64,000 nucleotides of DNA from Hydrogenophaga sp. SL48 (lineage in GTDB: Bacteria; Pseudomonadota; Gammaproteobacteria; Burkholderiales; Burkholderiaceae_C): assembly GCF_021729865.1 (NCBI RefSeq), contig NZ_CP063400.1, positions 3,038,001 to 3,102,000 on the forward strand, in the 5' to 3' direction. A program made the position numbers and the translations under genes. The notes below the pieces were generated by a model. The model did not search any database. It was not told the DNA's origin and saw nothing but the letters and a program-made list of their open reading frames with translations. Every line of letters starts with the position of its first letter. Position 1 is the stretch's first letter. This document shows, piece by piece, positions 12,915 through 22,121 of the stretch.

Positions 12915-14006
12915 TCAGGTCTCTTTCGAGATCTTGATGCTCGGGAACTTGCTGGAGAAGTCCTTGGCCTGCTTCGCGATCTTGATCGCCACCTGGCGCG
13001 CCACGGTCTTGTACAACGTGGCGATCTCGCCCTCGGGGTCGGACACCACGGTGGGGCGGCCGCTGTCGGCCTGCACGCGAATGCTCATGTTCAGCGGCAG
13101 CGCGCCCAGGTAGTCCATGCCGTACTCGGCCGCCATCTTCTTGCCACCATCGACGCCGAAGATGTGTTCGGTGTGGCCACAGTTGGGGCAGCAATAGACC
13201 GCCATGTTTTCCACGATGCCGAGGATGGGCACGCCCACTTTCTCGAACATCTTGATGCCCTTGCGCGCGTCGAGCAGGGCGATGTCCTGCGGCGTGGTCA
13301 CGATCACCGCACCGGTCAGCGGCACGCGCTGGCTCAGCGTGAGCTGGATGTCGCCGGTGCCAGGCGGCATGTCCACGATCAGGTAGTCGAGGTCTTTCCA
13401 GTTGGTCTGGCGCAGCAGCTGCTCCAGCGCTTGCGTGGCCATGGGGCCGCGCCAGATCATGGCCTCGTCCTTGTCGACCAGGAAACCGATGGAGATGACC
13501 TGCACGCCGTAGTTTTCCAGCGGCTCCATGGTCTTGCCGTCGGCGCTCTCGGGACGGCCCTCGATGCCCATCATCATCGGCTGGCTGGGGCCATAGATGT
13601 CGGCGTCCAGGATGCCGACCTTGGCACCCTCGGCAGCCAGCGCCAGCGCCAGGTTGACCGCCGTGGTGCTCTTGCCCACACCGCCCTTGCCCGAGGCCAC
13701 GGCGATGATGTTCTTCACGCTGGGCAGCAGTTGCACGCCGCGTTGCACCGCGTGCGGAATGATCTTGCTGGTCATGTTGACCGACACGTTTTCCACACCG
13801 GCCACGCCCTTGGCGGCGGCGATCAACTCGCGCCGCAGCGCCGGGATCTGGCTCTTGGCCGGGTAACCGAGTTCAACGTCGAACGACACGTCGCCGTACT
13901 GTTCGTTCAGGTTCTTCAGCGCTTTGGTGGACACAAAATCCTTGCCCGTGTTCGGATCGGTCACGGTCTGCAGGGCATTGAGCAGCGCTTGTTGGTCGAC
14001 AGCCAT
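12915..14006 (-). CDS. apbC: Iron-sulfur cluster carrier protein ApbC (Mrp/NBP35 family)
   Basis: ApbC binds and transfers [4Fe-4S] clusters in an ATP-dependent way. The 363-residue protein has an N-terminal DUF59/MIP18-like domain (about 1-85), then a deviant Walker A, GKGGVGKS (106-113), 'DADIYGPSQP', 'DMPPGTGDIQLT', and the cluster-binding CxxC in YCCPNCGH. The length is normal. It is divergent from metG, an arrangement common in betaproteobacteria. Confidence 0.95.
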   Translation of the reverse strand: MAVDQQALLNALQTVTDPNTGKDFVSTKALKNLNEQYGDVSFDVELGYPAKSQIPALRRELIAAAKGVAGVENVSVNMTSKIIPHAVQRGVQLLPSVKNIIAVASGKGGVGKSTTAVNLALALAAEGAKVGILDADIYGPSQPMMMGIEGRPESADGKTMEPLENYGVQVISIGFLVDKDEAMIWRGPMATQALEQLLRQTNWKDLDYLIVDMPPGTGDIQLTLSQRVPLTGAVIVTTPQDIALLDARKGIKMFEKVGVPILGIVENMAVYCCPNCGHTEHIFGVDGGKKMAAEYGMDYLGALPLNMSIRVQADSGRPTVVSDPEGEIATLYKTVARQVAIKIAKQAKDFSSKFPSIKISKET

Positions 14007-14121
14007 CGAGAGGTCTCCAGAGGGGAAAAACGTGGGGGATTGGCAGAAGTGGCCCGAAGTCTAACGCCCGGACCATGCCCCGCCTAAAATCGCGGGTTCC
14101 CCCGAAAGAAAGCCCCTTGCC

Positions 14122-16176
14122 ATGAGCCCGCGTCGCCTGTTCGTCACCACCGCCCTGCCCTACGCCAACGGCCACTTCCACATCGGCCACATCATGGAAT
14201 ACATCCAGGCCGACATCTGGGTGCGGTTCCAGCGCATGCAGGGCCACGAGGTGCACTTCGTCTGTGCCGACGACGCGCACGGCGCGCCGATCATGATCGC
14301 GGCCGAAAAGGCCGGCAAGACACCGCAGCAGTTCGTGGCCGACATCGCCTCGGGCCGCAAGCCCTACCTGGACGGTTTCCACATCGGTTTCGACAACTGG
14401 CACAGCACCGACGGCCCGGAAAACCACGAACTCGCGCAGGACGTGTACCGCGCGCTCAAGGCCAACGGCCTGATCGAGACCCGCACCATCGAGCAGTTCT
14501 ACGACCCTGAAAAGGGCATGTTCCTGCCCGACCGCTTCATCAAGGGCGAGTGCCCCAAGTGCGGCGCGAAAGACCAATACGGCGACAACTGTGAGAACTG
14601 CGGCGCCGTCTACGCGCCCACCGAGCTGAAGAACCCCTACTCGGCCCTCTCGGGCGCGGCGCCGGTGCTGAAGCAATCGGACCACTTCTTCTTCAAACTC
14701 TCCGACCCGCGCTGCATGGCCTTTCTGGACCAGTGGACGCAGAGCGGCGCGGTGCAGCCCGAGGTGCTGAACAAGATCAGCGAATGGATCGAACCCGGCG
14801 AAGACGGCAAGCCCAAGATGGGCGACTGGGACATCAGCCGCGATGCGCCCTACTTCGGCATTGAAATCCCGGACGCACCGGGCAAGTACTTCTATGTGTG
14901 GCTCGACGCGCCCATCGGCTACCTCGCCTCGCTGAAGAATTATTTCGACAAGACAGGGCGCGACTACGACACCTTCATGGCCTCGCCCGAAACCGAGCAG
15001 TTCCACTTCATCGGCAAGGACATCATCACCTTCCACACCCTGTTCTGGCCGGCGATGCTCAAGTTCAGCGGCCGCAAGGTGCCCAACGCGGTGTTCGTGC
15101 ACGGCTTCCTCACCATCAACAACGGCGAGAAGATGAGCAAGAGCCGTGGCACCGGGCTGAACCCGCTCAAGTACCTGAAACTCGGCATGAACCCCGAGTG
15201 GCTGCGCTACTACCTGGCGGCCAAGCTCAGCGGCAAGAACGAAGACATCGACTTCAACCCCGAGGACTTCATGGCCCGGGTCAACAGCGATCTGGTGGGC
15301 AAGTTCATCAACATCGCCTCGCGCGCGGCCGGCTTCATCGCCAAGCGCTTCGACGGCCAGTTGGGCGAAGTCTCGGCCGATGGCGATGCGCTGCTGGACC
15401 ACCTCGAAGTGGCCGCCCCGAGCATCACCGAGCTCTACGCCGAACGCGAATACGGCAAGGCGCTGCGCGAGATCATGCTGCTGGCCGACCGCGTGAACGC
15501 CTACGTGGACCAGAACAAGCCCTGGGAGCTGGCCAAGAAGGAAGGCATGGAAGGCCGACTGCACGATGTGTGCACCACCTGCATCGAAGCCTTCCGCCTG
15601 CTCACGCTCTACCTCAAGCCCGTGCTGCCCGCGCTGGCGAAAGACGTGGAAGCCTTCCTGAACACCGAGCCGCTGCAGTTCGCCGACGCCACCCGCCTGC
15701 TCGGCAAGGGCCACCGCATCGGCGCCTACCAGCACCTGATGCAACGTGTGGACGTGAAGCAGCTTGACGCTCTGTTTGAGCCGCCACCCGCACCCGCCGT
15801 GGAGCTGGTGGTGCCCGGCGGTGAACCGATCGCCGACACCATCTCCATCGACGACTTCAGCAAGATCGACCTGCGCATCGCACAGATCGTCAACTGCGAA
15901 GCGGTGGAGGGCTCAACCAAGCTGCTGCGCCTGACGCTCGACGTGGGCGAGGGCCGCACGCGCAACGTCTTCAGCGGCATCGCCAGCGCCTACCGTCCCG
16001 AAGACCTGGTGGGCAAGCTCACCGTGATGGTGGCCAACCTCGCGCCGCGCAAGATGAAGTTCGGCGTCAGCGAAGGCATGGTGCTCGCCGCCAGCCACGC
16101 CGACGAGAACGCCGAACCCGGCATCCACATCCTCAACCCCTGGCCAGGTGCGACCCCGGGCATGCGGGTTCGCTGA
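14122..16176 (+). CDS. metG: Methionine-tRNA ligase
   Basis: This enzyme charges tRNA-Met with methionine in the cytosol. The 684-residue protein has the class I signatures HIGH (residues 20-23) and KMSKS (337-341). The zinc-knuckle segment has cysteines in GECPKCGA and NCENCGAV (about 145-162). A C-terminal EMAP-II-like tRNA-binding domain (about 575-684) allows dimerisation, as in the E. coli enzyme. A -10-like TAAAAT lies at 14085-14090, 32 bp before the ATG. Confidence 0.97.
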   Translation: MSPRRLFVTTALPYANGHFHIGHIMEYIQADIWVRFQRMQGHEVHFVCADDAHGAPIMIAAEKAGKTPQQFVADIASGRKPYLDGFHIGFDNWHSTDGPENHELAQDVYRALKANGLIETRTIEQFYDPEKGMFLPDRFIKGECPKCGAKDQYGDNCENCGAVYAPTELKNPYSALSGAAPVLKQSDHFFFKLSDPRCMAFLDQWTQSGAVQPEVLNKISEWIEPGEDGKPKMGDWDISRDAPYFGIEIPDAPGKYFYVWLDAPIGYLASLKNYFDKTGRDYDTFMASPETEQFHFIGKDIITFHTLFWPAMLKFSGRKVPNAVFVHGFLTINNGEKMSKSRGTGLNPLKYLKLGMNPEWLRYYLAAKLSGKNEDIDFNPEDFMARVNSDLVGKFINIASRAAGFIAKRFDGQLGEVSADGDALLDHLEVAAPSITELYAEREYGKALREIMLLADRVNAYVDQNKPWELAKKEGMEGRLHDVCTTCIEAFRLLTLYLKPVLPALAKDVEAFLNTEPLQFADATRLLGKGHRIGAYQHLMQRVDVKQLDALFEPPPAPAVELVVPGGEPIADTISIDDFSKIDLRIAQIVNCEAVEGSTKLLRLTLDVGEGRTRNVFSGIASAYRPEDLVGKLTVMVANLAPRKMKFGVSEGMVLAASHADENAEPGIHILNPWPGATPGMRVR

Positions 16177-16187
16177 AACGACAACAC

Positions 16188-16928
16188 GTGTTTGAACCCA
16201 TCCGCGGTTTCACCAGCCTGCAGCGCACGCCGCAGGCCGACCTGAAGCTCGGCACCGTGCTGGCCTTCGTGGCCGGTGCGGCCAACGCGGGCGGTTTCCT
16301 GGCCGTGGGCCAGTACACCTCGCACATGACGGGCATGGTCTCGTCGATGGCGGACCACCTCGTGCTGGGCCAGTTCGTGCTGGCCGGCGCAGCACTGGCC
16401 GCGGTGCTGGCCTTTCTGCTGGGCGCCATGAGCACCGCCTGGTTGGTGAACTGGGGCATGCGGCTGCAGCTGCGCAGCGCCTACGGCCTGCCACTGCTGA
16501 TCGAAGCGGCGCTGCTGCTGGTGTTCGGCATCTTTGGAGCCGCCATGAGCCTGTGGCACACGGTGTTCCTGCCGGTCACGGTGCTGCTGCTCTGTTACAT
16601 CATGGGTCTGCAGAACGCCGTGATCACCAAGATCTCGCAGGCGCGAATCCGCACCACACACGTGACCGGCCTGGTCACCGACTTGGGCATCGAGCTGGGC
16701 AAGCTGCTGTATGTGAACCGCCACCCGGACATGCAACCGGTGCGCGCTGACCGCGAACGCCTGCGTGTGCACGCCCAACTGGTGATCAGTTTCCTGGTGG
16801 GCGGCATCGCCGGCGCCCTGGGCTTCAAACACCTGGGCTACATCAGCACCGTGCCGCTGGCCCTGATGCTGTTGCTGCTGGTCATGCGCCCGGCGCTCGA
16901 CGACTGGCAGCGCCTCAGAGCCACCTGA
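16188..16928 (+). CDS. YoaK/DUF1275 family membrane protein
   Basis: This 246-residue protein has about six hydrophobic segments (for example 24-46, 66-88, 105-130 and 200-240) and the DUF1275 features 'GAANAGGFLAVGQYTSHMTG' and 'GLQNAVITKISQARIRTTHVTG'. The family consists of inner-membrane proteins of unknown transport role. The start is a GTG 11 bp after the metG stop, so it is probably cotranscribed with metG. It converges on the BamE-like gene with a 7-bp gap. Confidence 0.85.
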   Translation: MFEPIRGFTSLQRTPQADLKLGTVLAFVAGAANAGGFLAVGQYTSHMTGMVSSMADHLVLGQFVLAGAALAAVLAFLLGAMSTAWLVNWGMRLQLRSAYGLPLLIEAALLLVFGIFGAAMSLWHTVFLPVTVLLLCYIMGLQNAVITKISQARIRTTHVTGLVTDLGIELGKLLYVNRHPDMQPVRADRERLRVHAQLVISFLVGGIAGALGFKHLGYISTVPLALMLLLLVMRPALDDWQRLRAT

Positions 16929-16935
16929 AAGTCGC

Positions 16936-17460
16936 TCAACGACCCCGGTCGAGATCCGGGTCGCGCACGCTCAGGGTCGACAACACCCGCATGTCGGGGT
17001 TGAAAATCACCGTGAACACCTTGCTGTCGCTCTCGTTCGGCCCGTCACGGTAGCGCCAGTCGTGGTGCGTTTCTTTCTTGAGGTCGTAAGTGGTGATCTT
17101 CATCGGCTTGCCGAGCAGCTTGCGCACCTCCTCCATCGGCATGCCCGGCTGGATCAGGGCGAAATTGCGCTCCGTCAGCACCTGTCGCAGCGCCGCCATC
17201 TTGCCGTCCGGGCCGATGGTGATCTGGTAGTTCTGGTACCCCGCGGGCTGGCGGTTGTATTCGTAGACCTGTGCACCGTCCGGTCCGTCCCACACCGCCT
17301 CGGGCTGGCCGAAGCGCTCGCGCACATCTTCCTCGGTTGAGACGCCCTCTTCCAGCTCGCCAATCGCTTGCTGGTCGCAGGCGGTCATCAGCAACGCTGC
17401 AGAAAACGCCAGCGCCCAGCGTGCCGGGTGGCGCGTGAAATGCATCAACGGGTGTGTCAT
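16936..17460 (-). CDS. BamE/SmpA-OmlA-like outer-membrane lipoprotein
   Basis: This 174-residue protein has an N-terminal signal peptide and a lipobox (LLMTAC, Cys28), so it should be lipidated. Two SmpA/OmlA-type segments are visible: 'LEEGVSTEEDVRERFGQPEAVW' and 'IQPGMPMEEVRKLLGKP'. This fold occurs in BamE of the outer-membrane beta-barrel assembly complex. The duplication makes it longer than canonical BamE, so it may be a paralogue rather than BamE itself. The C-terminal 'DPDLDRGR' is polar. Confidence 0.75.
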   Translation of the reverse strand: MTHPLMHFTRHPARWALAFSAALLMTACDQQAIGELEEGVSTEEDVRERFGQPEAVWDGPDGAQVYEYNRQPAGYQNYQITIGPDGKMAALRQVLTERNFALIQPGMPMEEVRKLLGKPMKITTYDLKKETHHDWRYRDGPNESDSKVFTVIFNPDMRVLSTLSVRDPDLDRGR

Positions 17461-17558
17461 GGGAGCACCAGATCAGGGCAAAAACTCAGTGTAAACCCCC
17501 ATCTGCGCGCCATCCGCCTGTAAGCTGGGGCATCGGTTGCCAACCGTAACATTTCAAG

Positions 17559-19202
17559 ATGCTGAACCACCTGCCCCCACTGGCGCCCTTCCGGCCTCGA
17601 CTGATCCAGGACATCAAAGGCTACAACGGCGAGAAGCTGGCCAAAGACATGGGCGCTGGCGCCACCGTCGGCATCGTGGCACTGCCGCTGGCCATGGCCT
17701 TTGCCATCGCCAGCGGTCTCAAACCCGAGGCGGGCCTGTGGACCGCCATCATCGCGGGCTTCCTGATTTCGGCCTTGGGTGGCACCTCGGTGCAGATCGG
17801 TGGCCCGGCCGGCGCCTTCATCGTCATCGTCTACGGCATCGTCGAGCGCTATGGCGTGGCCAACCTGCTGATTGCCACAGCCAGTGCCGGCGTGTTGCTG
17901 TTTCTCATGGGCCTGTTCCGGCTGGGCACGCTGGTGCGCTATGTGCCGGTGAGTGTGGTGATTGGCTTCACCAACGGCATCGCGGTGCTGATTGCGTTGT
18001 CACAGGTGCGCGACTGGCTGGGCCTGGACATCGCCAGGATGCCGGGTGATTTTTTCGGCCAGATAGCCACCCTCACCCAGCATGTTCACAGCGTCAATCC
18101 CTACGCTTTTTCGCTGGGGGTGCTGTGTGTGATCGGGCTGTTTCTCTGGCCGAGGCTGTGGGCGGTGGATTCACAATTCCGCCGACAGCTCGACCGCATC
18201 GAAACCGTGAGCGCACTCAGGGCGACCTCGCGGCTGCCGGCGCCGGTCGTGGCCCTGGTCACGCTGTCGCTGGGGTCCTGGGCCCTGAGCCTGCCGGTGG
18301 AGACCATCGGTTCGCGCTTCGGCGGCATCCCGCAAAGCGTGCCGGCGTTCGAGTTGCCGGCCTTTTCCTGGGAGACGGTTCGCCTGCTGGTCACGCCCAC
18401 CCTCACCCTCGCACTGCTCGGGGCCATCGAGTCGCTGCTGTGTGCGCGCGTGGCCGACCAGCTCAGCAACACCCGCAAGCACGACCCCAACCAGGAGCTG
18501 ATGGCCCAGGGCATCGCCAACGTGGTGGTGCCCTTCTTTGGCGGGATGCCGGCCACCGGCACCATCGCTCGCACCGTCACCAACATCCGCTCGGGCGCGG
18601 TCTCCCCCGTGGCTGGCATGGTGCACGCCGCGACGCTCGCCGCCGTGGTGCTGATCGCCGCGCCGCTGGCCCAGCACATCCCGCTGGCCGTGCTCGCAGG
18701 GGTGTTGCTGTTCGTCGCCTGGAACATGGGTGAATGGCGCGAGTTCGGCCGCCTCAAGCACTTCAGCAACCACTACCGCCTGATGATGGTGTCCACCTTC
18801 CTGGTGACCATCGTCTTTGACCTCACGGTGGCTGTCGAGCTGGGTCTGGTCATGGCCTGCTTCCTGTTCGTGCGGCGGCAGAGCGACATCTTCCGGGCCG
18901 ATGTGCTGGCCCGGCATCCCCACCAGCTGACCTACCGGCTCTATGGTTCGCTGTTCTTTGGCGCGGTGGCCAAAATCGATCCCATCGTGGCCGATGTCGA
19001 AGGCGGCCCCGCTGGCGTCAACCTCATGCTCGATGCCACCCAGCTGATTTCGCTCGACACCACCGGTCTGGACGCGCTGGAACAGTTGCACAAGGCGGTC
19101 CAAAAGCGCGGCGGCCACATGGGCATCGTCGGATTGAACGCCCAACCCCGCTCTCTGATCGAACGTTCAGGCTTTCACCAGCGGCTGCACACCTGTCAAT
19201 GA
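17559..19202 (+). CDS. SulP family inorganic anion transporter with STAS domain
   Basis: This 547-residue inner-membrane permease is of the SulP/SLC26 type. The N-terminal part has many hydrophobic helices with 'GIVALPLAMAFAIASG' and 'IGGPAGAFIVIVYGIV'. 'FFGGMPATGTIARTVTNIRSGA' is the conserved SulP signature (about 326-347). The C-terminal about 110 residues are a STAS domain, including 'LDTTGLDALEQLHKAV'. Substrates in this family include sulfate, bicarbonate and dicarboxylates; the sequence does not decide which. It is transcribed alone. Confidence 0.92.
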   Translation: MLNHLPPLAPFRPRLIQDIKGYNGEKLAKDMGAGATVGIVALPLAMAFAIASGLKPEAGLWTAIIAGFLISALGGTSVQIGGPAGAFIVIVYGIVERYGVANLLIATASAGVLLFLMGLFRLGTLVRYVPVSVVIGFTNGIAVLIALSQVRDWLGLDIARMPGDFFGQIATLTQHVHSVNPYAFSLGVLCVIGLFLWPRLWAVDSQFRRQLDRIETVSALRATSRLPAPVVALVTLSLGSWALSLPVETIGSRFGGIPQSVPAFELPAFSWETVRLLVTPTLTLALLGAIESLLCARVADQLSNTRKHDPNQELMAQGIANVVVPFFGGMPATGTIARTVTNIRSGAVSPVAGMVHAATLAAVVLIAAPLAQHIPLAVLAGVLLFVAWNMGEWREFGRLKHFSNHYRLMMVSTFLVTIVFDLTVAVELGLVMACFLFVRRQSDIFRADVLARHPHQLTYRLYGSLFFGAVAKIDPIVADVEGGPAGVNLMLDATQLISLDTTGLDALEQLHKAVQKRGGHMGIVGLNAQPRSLIERSGFHQRLHTCQ

Positions 19203-19237
19203 GGACACTGGGGCCAGGGCCACGGCGCCTGGCCCGG

Positions 19238-19243
19238 TAAAAT
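19238..19243 (+). promoter_or_regulatory. Possible -10 element of the DUF3460-scpA unit
   Basis: TAAAAT lies 41 bp upstream of the DUF3460 start. The -35 is poor. Similar -10-like hexamers precede metG and ftsY. Confidence 0.35.
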
Positions 19244-19283
19244 CACCGGTTTTCCGTCCACAGCGCTTTGCGCACTGCCCGCC

Positions 19284-19496
19284 ATGTCCTTCTTTGCCCG
19301 CCCGCACTACACGTCTGACGCGACGCAGTTCATCGACCAGCTCAAGGCCGACCACCCCGAACTGGAGCAGGCGCAGCGCGAAGGCCGCTCGCTGCTGTGG
19401 GACAAGCAGATCGATCGCGACTTCCAGATCAAGGCCGTGCAAGCCCAGGTGCCCCAGCAGCCCTACGTCTACCAGACCGGCTCGGACCACACCTGA
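19284..19496 (+). CDS. DUF3460 family small protein
   Basis: This 70-residue protein begins MSFFARPHYTSDATQFIDQL and has 'GRSLLWDKQ' and a 'VPQQPYVYQT' tail, the DUF3460 pattern found in Burkholderiales. No function is known. It lies 21 bp upstream of scpA and is probably cotranscribed with it. This context is conserved in the family and gives the only hint at a role. Confidence 0.85.
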   Translation: MSFFARPHYTSDATQFIDQLKADHPELEQAQREGRSLLWDKQIDRDFQIKAVQAQVPQQPYVYQTGSDHT

Positions 19497-19517
19497 TCCG
19501 CCCGTGGCCGCCCCTTG

Positions 19518-20369
19518 ATGAGCAACGAGGCCAGCACGCTCGATGCGGCCCCTGAGGGGCTGGACGCGTTGCTGCCGGCGGTCGTCGATCAGGTGGCGCT
19601 CGCCCGCCTGTACGGCGAACCGCTGTTCTCGATGCCGCGGGACCTGTACATCCCGCCCGATGCGTTGCAGGTGTTCCTCGAAGCCTTCGAAGGCCCGCTG
19701 GACCTGCTGCTCTACCTGATCCGCAAGCAGAACTTCAACATTCTCGACATCCCGATGGCGGCGGTGACGCGCCAGTACCTGAGCTACGTCGACGAGATCC
19801 GCGCCAGCAACCTGGAACTGGCGGCCGAGTACCTGCTGATGGCGGCGATGCTGATCGAGATCAAGTCGCGCATGCTGCTGCCGCCCAAGAAGACGGCCGA
19901 GGGCGAAGAAGCCGAAGACCCGCGCGCGGAACTCGTGCGCCGCCTGCTCGAGTACGAGCAGATGAAGCTCGCCGCACAGCGGCTGTCGGAAATGCCGCAA
20001 TACGGCCGGGACTTCCTGCGCGCGCAGGTGTACGTCGAGCAGGCGCTGGCGCCGCGCTTCCCCGACGTGAGCGCCATCGACCTGCAGAGCGCCTGGCGCG
20101 ACATCATGAAACGCGCCAAGCTCGTGCAGCACCACAAGATCAGCCGAGAAGAGCTCTCGGTGCGCGAACACATGAGCATCGTGCTGCGCCATTTGCAGGG
20201 TCGAAAATTCGTCGAGTTCGGCGAGCTTTTCGATCCCTCGCGCGGCCAGCAGGTGCTGGTCGTGACCTTCATCGCCATGCTGGAACTGGCCAAGGAAACG
20301 CTGATCGAGCTGACCCAGGCCGAGGCGTTTGCGCCCATCTACGTCAGGCTCGCTTACACCCCCAATTGA
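19518..20369 (+). CDS. scpA: Segregation and condensation protein A
   Basis: ScpA is the kleisin subunit that bridges SMC heads in bacterial chromosome condensation. The 283-residue protein has the diagnostic '[19 protein letters not shown]' (about 56-74), '[18 protein letters not shown]', '[10 protein letters not shown]' and a C-terminal winged-helix segment ending 'AFAPIYVRL'. The ATG at 19518 is chosen over the TTG one codon earlier. No scpB is seen nearby. Confidence 0.93.
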   Translation: MSNEASTLDAAPEGLDALLPAVVDQVALARLYGEPLFSMPRDLYIPPDALQVFLEAFEGPLDLLLYLIRKQNFNILDIPMAAVTRQYLSYVDEIRASNLELAAEYLLMAAMLIEIKSRMLLPPKKTAEGEEAEDPRAELVRRLLEYEQMKLAAQRLSEMPQYGRDFLRAQVYVEQALAPRFPDVSAIDLQSAWRDIMKRAKLVQHHKISREELSVREHMSIVLRHLQGRKFVEFGELFDPSRGQQVLVVTFIAMLELAKETLIELTQAEAFAPIYVRLAYTPN

Positions 20370-20430
20370 GGCAGTGGCTCTCCCTGAGAGATGCCTCATC
20401 CCGTCCCACTCCATCCATTTCCGACACGCC

Positions 20431-22035
20431 ATGAGCGCCCACCATTCCTTTGACGTCCTCATCATCGGCAGCGGTCTGGCCGGTCTCACCGCCGCCCTGA
20501 AACTCGCGCCCACCCACCGCGTGGCGGTGGTCACCAAGCGCGGCATCTCCGACGGTTCGAGCAACTGGGCCCAAGGCGGCATCGCGGCCGTGCTGGCGGA
20601 GGGCGACAGCTACGCCTCGCACGTGGACGACACGCTGGTGGCCGGCGCCGGGCTGTGCGACCTGGAGGCCACGCAGTTCACGGTAGAGAACGCGCCGGGC
20701 GCGATTGCCTGGCTGCAGGAACTGGGCGTGCCCTTCTCCACCGAAAACGGCGAACTGCACCTGACCCGTGAAGGCGGACACACCCACCGCCGCATCGTTC
20801 ACGCCACCGACGCCACGGGCGCGGCCGTGCACACCACGCTCAGCAAGCTCGCGCGAGCCACCCCCGGCATCACGTTCTTCGAGAACCACATGCTGGTCGA
20901 TCTGATCACCGACGCCAAACTGCCGGGTCACAAGGCCGGCAACGGGTCGGTGCGCTGCCACGGGGCCTATGTGCTGGACGTGGACCGCGACGAGGTCGAA
21001 ACCTTCAGCGCACCCCACACCATCCTGGCCACCGGCGGCGCGGGCAAGGTGTATCTCTACACCACCAACCCCGACACCGCCACCGGCGATGGCATCGCTG
21101 CCGGCTGGCGCGCGGGCTGCCGAGTGGGCAACATGGAGTTCATCCAGTTCCACCCGACCTGCCTGTACCACCCCAATGTCAAGAACTTCCTGATCACCGA
21201 AGCCGTGCGCGGCGAAGGCGGGCAGCTGAAGCTGCCACCGCACCTGGGGAGCCACCGCTTCATGCCCGACCACGATCCGCGTGCCGAACTCGCACCGCGC
21301 GACATCGTGGCCCGCGCCATCGACTACGAGATGAAGCGCCACGGCCTGGACTGCGTGCACCTCGACATCTCGCACCAGAGCCCCGAGTTCCTGAAAGAGC
21401 ACTTCCCCAACATCCTGGCGCGCTGCGCCGAGCTGGGCATCGACATCACCAAAGAGCCCATTCCCGTGGTGCCCGCCGCGCACTACACCTGCGGCGGCGT
21501 GGTGACCGATCTCGAAGGACACACCGACCTCGAAGGCCTGTACGCCGTGGGCGAGACCACCTGCACCGGCCTGCACGGCGCCAACCGCCTGGCCAGCAAT
21601 TCGCTGGTGGAGTGCATGGTGTTCGCCCAGGCCGCCGTGAAGGCCATCCAGACCGCGGCCGTGGTCGCCAGCCCCGACATTCCCCTGTGGGACGACAGCC
21701 GCGTCAAGGACGCCGACGAACAGGTCGTGATCTCGCACAACTGGGACGAGCTGCGCCGTTTCATGTGGGACTACGTCGGCATCGTGCGCACCAACAAGCG
21801 CCTGGAGCGGGCGGCCCACCGCATCACCCTGCTGCAGCGCGAGATTCATGAGTTTTACGCCCAGTTCCACGTCACCCGGGATCTGCTGGAGCTGCGCAAC
21901 CTCGTGCAGGTGGCCGATCTGATCGTGATGTCGGCCATGCTGCGGCACGAAAGCCGGGGCCTGCATTTCAGCCGGGACTACCCCGATCTGCTGCCCGAAG
22001 CCAAACCCACGATCCTCGTGCCACCGGCAAGGTGA
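20431..22035 (+). CDS. nadB: L-aspartate oxidase
   Basis: NadB oxidises L-aspartate to iminoaspartate, the first step of de novo NAD synthesis. The 534-residue flavoprotein has the FAD dinucleotide motif '[15 protein letters not shown]' near the N-terminus. The conserved active-site segments are '[12 protein letters not shown]', '[17 protein letters not shown]', 'EAVRGEGG' and '[16 protein letters not shown]'. The ATG at 20431 gives a normal N-terminus; the 34 upstream in-frame codons overlap the scpA end and are not convincing. No nadA or nadC is adjacent. Confidence 0.96.
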   Translation: MSAHHSFDVLIIGSGLAGLTAALKLAPTHRVAVVTKRGISDGSSNWAQGGIAAVLAEGDSYASHVDDTLVAGAGLCDLEATQFTVENAPGAIAWLQELGVPFSTENGELHLTREGGHTHRRIVHATDATGAAVHTTLSKLARATPGITFFENHMLVDLITDAKLPGHKAGNGSVRCHGAYVLDVDRDEVETFSAPHTILATGGAGKVYLYTTNPDTATGDGIAAGWRAGCRVGNMEFIQFHPTCLYHPNVKNFLITEAVRGEGGQLKLPPHLGSHRFMPDHDPRAELAPRDIVARAIDYEMKRHGLDCVHLDISHQSPEFLKEHFPNILARCAELGIDITKEPIPVVPAAHYTCGGVVTDLEGHTDLEGLYAVGETTCTGLHGANRLASNSLVECMVFAQAAVKAIQTAAVVASPDIPLWDDSRVKDADEQVVISHNWDELRRFMWDYVGIVRTNKRLERAAHRITLLQREIHEFYAQFHVTRDLLELRNLVQVADLIVMSAMLRHESRGLHFSRDYPDLLPEAKPTILVPPAR

Positions 22036-22121
22036 CAGCCCCCAAACTCCGCCGCTGCGCCCAGAAAGGCTGATCCGAACGGCGTCCGGCAGTGGCAGGC
22101 ATCTCAAGCTAAAGTAGCGGG

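Noticed and set aside
13873..15744. 623-codon minus-strand open frame across metG
   Set aside because: It is antisense to a fully recognisable metG and its translation is His/Gln/Val-rich shadow. GC-rich coding DNA commonly yields such long antisense frames.
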